From: JBOHPP01 sp050731755
GTDB lineage: Bacteria; Methylomirabilota; Methylomirabilia; Rokubacteriales; CSP1-6
NCBI GenBank assembly: GCA_050731755.1
Contig: JBOHPP010000023.1
Coordinates: forward strand, 1 to 16,365
Reading direction: 5' to 3'
Length of the DNA: 16,365 nucleotides
In this document: piece after piece, positions 12,751-16,365 of the stretch
How positions within the stretch are numbered: the stretch's first letter is position 1
How the letters are laid out: every line of letters starts with the position of its first letter
The notes under the pieces: generated by a model
The model's input: the letters and a program-made list of their open reading frames with translations, nothing else
Database searches by the model: none
Told to the model about the DNA's origin: nothing
Position numbers and translations under genes: made by a program

Positions 12751-13586
12751 TGCCGGAACTCCCGGAGGTCGAAGCGGCCCGGATCGCGGTGCGGCGTCTG
12801 GCGCGAGGACGCCGCATTACCGCCGTCCGCTGCGCCGATGATCCGATCGTGTACGAGGGCGTCACCCCTGCCCGCTTCCGCCGCGCACTACGCGGCCGGC
12901 GCGTCACCGCGGTCCGCCGGCGGGGCAAGCACCTCTGGTTGGAGCTCGACCGCCGTCCGTGGCCCTGTTTTCATTTCGGGATGACGGGCGGGTTCCACGC
13001 GCCGGCGGCGCCGGGCGTGCGCCTCGTCGCCTATGGCCGGCGGCATCCGGGCGCGACGTGGCCGCCGCGGTTCACCAAGCTCGTGCTCGGCTTCGACGAC
13101 GGCGGCGCCGTCGCCTTCGCCGACGCCCGCCGGTTGGGTCGGATCCGCTTGCGCCACGATCCGCGGCGCGAGCCGCCCATCAGCCTGCTCGGCTTCGACG
13201 CGCTGCTCGAGCTGCCCCCGCTCCGGGCGTTCGCCGCGCCCCTGCGCCAGCGGGCGGCGCCCATCAAGGCGGTCCTGCTCGATCAGGCGTTCGCCGCCGG
13301 GGTCGGCAACTGGATCGCCGACGAGGTGCTCTACCAGGCGCGCATCGACCCCCGCCGGCCGGCTCGCGCGCTCACCGACGACGAGGTGCGCCGCCTGCGT
13401 GGGCGGCTCCGCTCGGTCATCGCCACGTCGGTGCGGGCTCTGAACGACAGCGCCCGGTACCCGCGGCGCTGGCTCTTTCACACGCGCTGGGACCGACGCG
13501 ACGCCCGCACCGCGCGCGGCGAGACGATCCGCTACCTCACCATCGGCGGCCGCACCACCGCCTGGGTGCCGGCGATCCAGCGCTGA
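12750..13586 (+). CDS. Fpg-type DNA glycosylase with a zincless finger
   Basis: 278 residues, starting at the A of TGATG shared with tag. After Met removal it begins PELPEVEAARIAVRRL, with catalytic Pro1 and Glu2. RRRGKHLWLEL has the conserved lysine, and GVGNWIADEVLYQARIDPRR is the helix-two-turn-helix. The four zinc cysteines of bacterial Fpg/Nei are missing. Instead the C-terminus reads YPRRWLFHTRW ... GGRTTAWVPAIQR, with Arg268 in the position of the finger arginine. This matches the 'zincless finger' known from plant and fungal FPG proteins, NEIL1 and mimivirus Nei. It probably removes oxidised purines or their hydantoin products. Co-transcription with tag makes a small base-excision repair operon. 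Confidence 0.92.
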   Translation: MPELPEVEAARIAVRRLARGRRITAVRCADDPIVYEGVTPARFRRALRGRRVTAVRRRGKHLWLELDRRPWPCFHFGMTGGFHAPAAPGVRLVAYGRRHPGATWPPRFTKLVLGFDDGGAVAFADARRLGRIRLRHDPRREPPISLLGFDALLELPPLRAFAAPLRQRAAPIKAVLLDQAFAAGVGNWIADEVLYQARIDPRRPARALTDDEVRRLRGRLRSVIATSVRALNDSARYPRRWLFHTRWDRRDARTARGETIRYLTIGGRTTAWVPAIQR

Positions 13587-13600
13587 GACCGATGCTCAGC
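13582..13600. terminator. Small hairpin between convergent stop codons
   Basis: GCTGAG (13582-13587) and CTCAGC (13595-13600) form a 6-bp stem around a 7-base loop and contain the stop codons of both convergent genes. There is no T-run on either side, so termination is possible but not shown. Confidence 0.25.
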
Positions 13601-14669
13601 CCGCCGAGGCGGGGGCCACGGCTGGTGGACGCGCCCGGCGCTTGATGTACAGCCACGCCTTGCCGATGTAGACCAGCGCCACCAGGAGCAGGATGTTGGC
13701 GGCGATGTAGAGGCCCCAGTGGTTGAAGCGCTGGCCGAGCGCCTGGTTGATGAGCGTCAGCACGATGAGCTGATGGAGGAAGTAGAGCATCAACGCCGTC
13801 TGGCCCAGGACGACCAGCCACGGGAAGGCCCGTTTCCTGACCTCCATGACGTAGTACGCGGCGGCCAGCAGGAGGGCGACCATGCCGGCAATGCCCAGGA
13901 GCGTGGAGCCCCGCGGCGTCCAGTGGCGGTTGAGCATGATGTCGCGCGAAAAGGCGATGCGTGGGCTCGTCCCCGCGAACCACTCCCACGCGACGAACGC
14001 GACGAGACAGGCGACGCCGACGATGACGGCGGTCCGGAAGTAGCGCGCCTCGGCCTCCGCCCCGCGCTGTCGGGCGTCGAGCCACGACCAGCCCAGGACC
14101 AGGCCCACCAGCGCCGCGCCGATCCACGGCCACGGAGGAAAGTCGAGGAACCACATCTGGGCGGCGAGGGAATGCGTGGGGAGCCATTCGGTCAGCGCGG
14201 GCATCGCCCAGGCGAAGACGACATAGGCGATCGCGGCCAGCGCCACGACGCTATAGCGCACCCACCGGCGATCGAGGACCCACATGGCCGGCGCGGTGAC
14301 GATGATGCTGAGGCCGATCGTCTGCAGCACTCCACCGCTCCACACCGGGTCCTCGGGAAAAACCACGAGGTTCAGGAGATATCCGGCCAGGAAGATCGTC
14401 AGGCCCCGCCGCACGTAGCCGGCCATGCCGGCCAGGAACGGTGGCCGCCCCTCCGGCCCGCGGCGGCGGAACGCAATCGGTAGGCAGAAGCCGACGAGGA
14501 ACAGGAAGAGCGGCGCCGGCAGCGTCATGCTGAGATACACGAGGTAGTAACGCCCCCAGCCCATGGAGACGTCTATCCACCAGCGCGCGGTGTGGTTGAT
14601 GACCATCAGGATCAGGGCCACCCCGCGCAGGCCGTCGAGGAACAAAAGCCTCGTCCTGGGTTCAGCCAT
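13596..14669 (-). CDS. DUF1624/HGSNAT-like multi-pass membrane protein (possible acyltransferase)
   Basis: 357 residues. LLFLDGLRGVALILMVINHT at the N-terminus and LPAPLFLFLVGFCLPI after it are typical of the DUF1624/heparan-alpha-glucosaminide N-acetyltransferase-like group, with the His of the NHT motif in the first membrane segment. About ten hydrophobic segments follow, with a basic C-terminus (IKRRARPP). Relatives are thought to transfer acyl groups across the membrane to sugars, but the substrate is not evident. The ATG at 14667-14669 is only about 5 nt from the start expected for the promoter upstream, so the message may be nearly leaderless. It converges with the zincless Fpg gene, 9 bp apart. 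Confidence 0.75.
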   Translation of the reverse strand: MAEPRTRLLFLDGLRGVALILMVINHTARWWIDVSMGWGRYYLVYLSMTLPAPLFLFLVGFCLPIAFRRRGPEGRPPFLAGMAGYVRRGLTIFLAGYLLNLVVFPEDPVWSGGVLQTIGLSIIVTAPAMWVLDRRWVRYSVVALAAIAYVVFAWAMPALTEWLPTHSLAAQMWFLDFPPWPWIGAALVGLVLGWSWLDARQRGAEAEARYFRTAVIVGVACLVAFVAWEWFAGTSPRIAFSRDIMLNRHWTPRGSTLLGIAGMVALLLAAAYYVMEVRKRAFPWLVVLGQTALMLYFLHQLIVLTLINQALGQRFNHWGLYIAANILLLVALVYIGKAWLYIKRRARPPAVAPASAG

Positions 14670-14680
14670 GAGGCTGGCCG

Positions 14681-14709
14681 ACGATAGGCGCGGAACCCGC
14701 GACTGTCAA
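14681..14709 (-). promoter_or_regulatory. Sigma70-like promoter for the membrane protein gene
   Basis: On the minus strand TTGACA (14704-14709), 17 bp, TATCGT (14681-14686). Transcription would start near 14674, about 5 nt before the ATG at 14669. Confidence 0.6.
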
Positions 14710-14743
14710 CAACCGCGGGGTCCTCGATCGCGCCGCCGCGCCC

Positions 14744-14772
14744 TTGACAGGGTCCAACCCCCGGCCGATACT
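14744..14772 (+). promoter_or_regulatory. Sigma70-like promoter for the solute-binding protein gene
   Basis: TTGACA (14744-14749), 17 bp, GATACT (14767-14772). It implies a leader of about 65 nt before the ATG at 14846. Its -35 lies 34 bp from the -35 of the divergent promoter, so one regulator could serve both. It also rules out the upstream in-frame start codons. Confidence 0.65.
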
Positions 14773-14845
14773 CCGCACACTCCACGCCGTCATGACCACT
14801 TCACTCGCTGAACCTCGGGACTGGAGACATCCAGGAGGAGAAACC

Positions 14846-16207
14846 ATGCGAACCGTCACCCGGCGGAAGTTCCTGGCCGGCGCGGTCGGGGCCTCGGCCA
14901 CGCTCGCCCTCGGCGTGCCGTCCGCGTCGGCTCAGACCGCGCCCGCCGTGAAGAAGGGCGCCAACCTGCGGCTCTGGATCCTGAAGACCTACGTGGAGCC
15001 GACCAACAAGGCCATCGAGGCCAGCGCTCAGCGCTGGGCCCAGAAGCATGGCGCCACCGTGACCGTCGAGTACTTCACGTTCGAGGACATGCAGACGAAG
15101 TACGTCGCGGCCATCGAGAACAGGAGCACGCCGGACGTCGGCCAGCTCGAGACCGGGGCCCCGGCGCGCTTCGCCGGCATGGGTCAGCTGATGGACCTCA
15201 CCGGATTCGCCCGCCAGATCGAGGGGCAGGTGGGGAAGCCGCCGGCCAACGTGGCGCCCGTGATCGTCGTCGACGGGAAGACCTACGTGATCCCCTGGTA
15301 CATCATGGCCCCGTTCTGGTACGTCTGGCGCGACGAGTTCGAGAAGAAGAAGGTCAAGCTGCCGACGACGTTCGAGGAGGCCAGGCAGGCCGCGCACGCG
15401 CTCAACCGGCCGAAAGAGAACTTCTATGGCATGGGTCAGAGCTGGAACCGCACCGCGGACGGCTACGGCGTCATGCAGAGCCTGATGTACTCCTACGGCG
15501 TTGGCTGGGCGACTAAGGAAGGGAAGTACAAATCGATCAAGACGCCGGCCATGCAGACGGCCATGAAGTGGGCCACCGACATCTATAAGGAAGGGATCCA
15601 GCCCGCCGACACGCTGTCCTGGACGGGCTCGCAGAACAACGAGAATTTCATCGCCAGGAAGATCGCCCAGACCTCCAACGGTCCCAGCATCACCTTCGCG
15701 CTGGAGAACGCCGTGGCCAAGGCGACCGACGCCGCCGACCGGAAGCGCAAGGAAGAGGCGCTGGCCAACTCGCTGGCCCTGCCGCACCCTGCCGGGCCGG
15801 ACGGGCGGCGGATGTGGGCGATCGCCATGAGCATGGGCATCTTCAAGAGCACCAAGGACCCCGAGGCGGCCATGAGCCTCGTGGCCCACATGCTCTCGCC
15901 CGAGGAGACGCTCGGGGTGATGCGCGACTCCTACGGGCAATTCGCGCCCGTGCTCGACAAGGCGCGAGCCGCCTCCCAGGAGTACTTCAACAAGAACGAG
16001 AACTACCGGACCTTCGGCAAGGCAGCGGAGTGGTTCGTTCCGACGGGCTGGCCGGGGCCGGTGACGGCGGCAGCCGCCGAGGTGCAGGCCAGCAACGTGC
16101 TGACCGACGCCCCGGCCAAGGTCATCGTCGACAAGTGGTCGGTCGACCAGGCCATCGACTGGCAGGACAAGAAGATCAAGGAGATCTACGACACGCTCCG
16201 GGCGTGA
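14846..16207 (+). CDS. ABC transporter solute-binding protein, family 1 (sugar-type)
   Basis: 453 residues from ATG at 14846, chosen because AGGAGGAG lies 5-6 nt upstream and the Tat signal VTRRKFLAGAVG...SASA begins right after; the open frame before it overlaps the promoter. NLRLWILKTYVEPTNKAIEA is the first strand and helix of the extracellular solute-binding family 1 fold, followed by AIENRSTPDVGQLETGAP and, near 150 residues in, VIPWYIMAPFWYVWRDEFEK. Such proteins usually bind oligosaccharides or polyols for CUT1-type importers. No permease is recognisable before the window ends 158 bp later, so the partner genes should lie to the right. Confidence 0.88.
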   Translation: MRTVTRRKFLAGAVGASATLALGVPSASAQTAPAVKKGANLRLWILKTYVEPTNKAIEASAQRWAQKHGATVTVEYFTFEDMQTKYVAAIENRSTPDVGQLETGAPARFAGMGQLMDLTGFARQIEGQVGKPPANVAPVIVVDGKTYVIPWYIMAPFWYVWRDEFEKKKVKLPTTFEEARQAAHALNRPKENFYGMGQSWNRTADGYGVMQSLMYSYGVGWATKEGKYKSIKTPAMQTAMKWATDIYKEGIQPADTLSWTGSQNNENFIARKIAQTSNGPSITFALENAVAKATDAADRKRKEEALANSLALPHPAGPDGRRMWAIAMSMGIFKSTKDPEAAMSLVAHMLSPEETLGVMRDSYGQFAPVLDKARAASQEYFNKNENYRTFGKAAEWFVPTGWPGPVTAAAAEVQASNVLTDAPAKVIVDKWSVDQAIDWQDKKIKEIYDTLRA

Positions 16208-16365
16208 TCCGCGGGCCGCGACGCGGATAGCCGTCTCCGCCGCGGGGGCCTATGCGCCCCAGCGGCGCCGCCTCTTGCCGAAGGACACGCTGGCGGCGCT
16301 CCTGTTTCTGTTGACCCTCTTCATCAACGTCGTCGCCCTGATCGCCTAAACCTACTACCGCGCGC
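16208..16365 (+). other. Window end: short hydrophobic frame, not assigned
   Basis: One frame reads RRRLLPKDTLAALLFLLTLF then INVVALIA and a TAA at 16347-16349. A TTG at 16275-16277 is the only possible start inside the hydrophobic-basic stretch and has no ribosome-binding site. It looks like a basic cap plus one membrane helix, as at the start of a membrane protein, and the bases after the stop (TYYRA) could continue it if a sense codon had been lost. A permease for the upstream binding protein is expected here, but the match is too poor to call. Confidence 0.2.

Noticed and set aside
14744..14845. Longer N-terminus for the solute-binding protein
   Set aside because: The stretch contains the TTGACA/GATACT promoter and would bury the Tat signal; the ATG at 14846 has a strong ribosome-binding site.

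Overview
The window is GC-rich bacterial chromosomal DNA with tightly packed genes. Many starts overlap the preceding stop (ATGA, TGATG), and several secreted binding proteins carry Tat-type twin-arginine signals. Composition and gene content (many ABC binding proteins, amidases, Tat signals) would suit an uncultivated soil or groundwater lineage such as Rokubacteria/NC10 or a deep proteobacterial group, but no marker gene is present and this is only an impression.

Left part (1-2950): the 3' end of a TauD-type dioxygenase gene faces a small hotdog-fold thioesterase gene that has been split in two. Its 5' half lies at 2738-2950 and its 3' half at 129-336, both on the minus strand. The halves are separated by 2,402 bp, and an identical 14-bp sequence (CTCGTGGAAGTAAT) stands at both junctions (336-349 and 2738-2751). 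Removing the insert with one repeat copy restores a 139-codon gene in frame. The insert looks less GC-rich than its surroundings. It carries what looks like the C-terminal tail of a tyrosine integrase at its left end, a proteasome-like Ntn-hydrolase gene with a 47-codon small ORF and a strong hairpin terminator behind it, and a two-gene pair consisting of an unknown protein and a HEPN-like protein with a one-base frameshift. This decayed integrative element is the most unusual part of the window.

Middle part (2965-12082): a zinc-finger Fpg/Nei-type DNA glycosylase gene starts 14 bp from the thioesterase start in the opposite direction and converges on a PaaI-type thioesterase gene. A remnant of an EamA transporter follows. 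Then comes a six-gene plus-strand operon: BMP-family binding protein, two permeases, a double ABC ATPase, a metal-dependent amidohydrolase of the deaminase/chlorohydrolase type, and an amidase-signature hydrolase. The last three junctions overlap by 4 bp. The arrangement implies import of a nucleobase-like or other N-heterocyclic/amide compound, followed by two hydrolytic steps in the cytoplasm; the substrate cannot be read from the sequence.

Right part (12145-16365): a DNA-repair pair, 3-methyladenine glycosylase I (tag) overlapping by 1 bp an Fpg-type glycosylase with a 'zincless finger' of the plant/fungal/viral sort, converges on a DUF1624/HGSNAT-like membrane protein gene. Back-to-back sigma70-like promoters separate that gene from a family-1 ABC solute-binding protein gene. 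The window ends in a short hydrophobic reading frame that I cannot assign. I saw no tRNA, rRNA, CRISPR array, transposase or intact recombinase gene.
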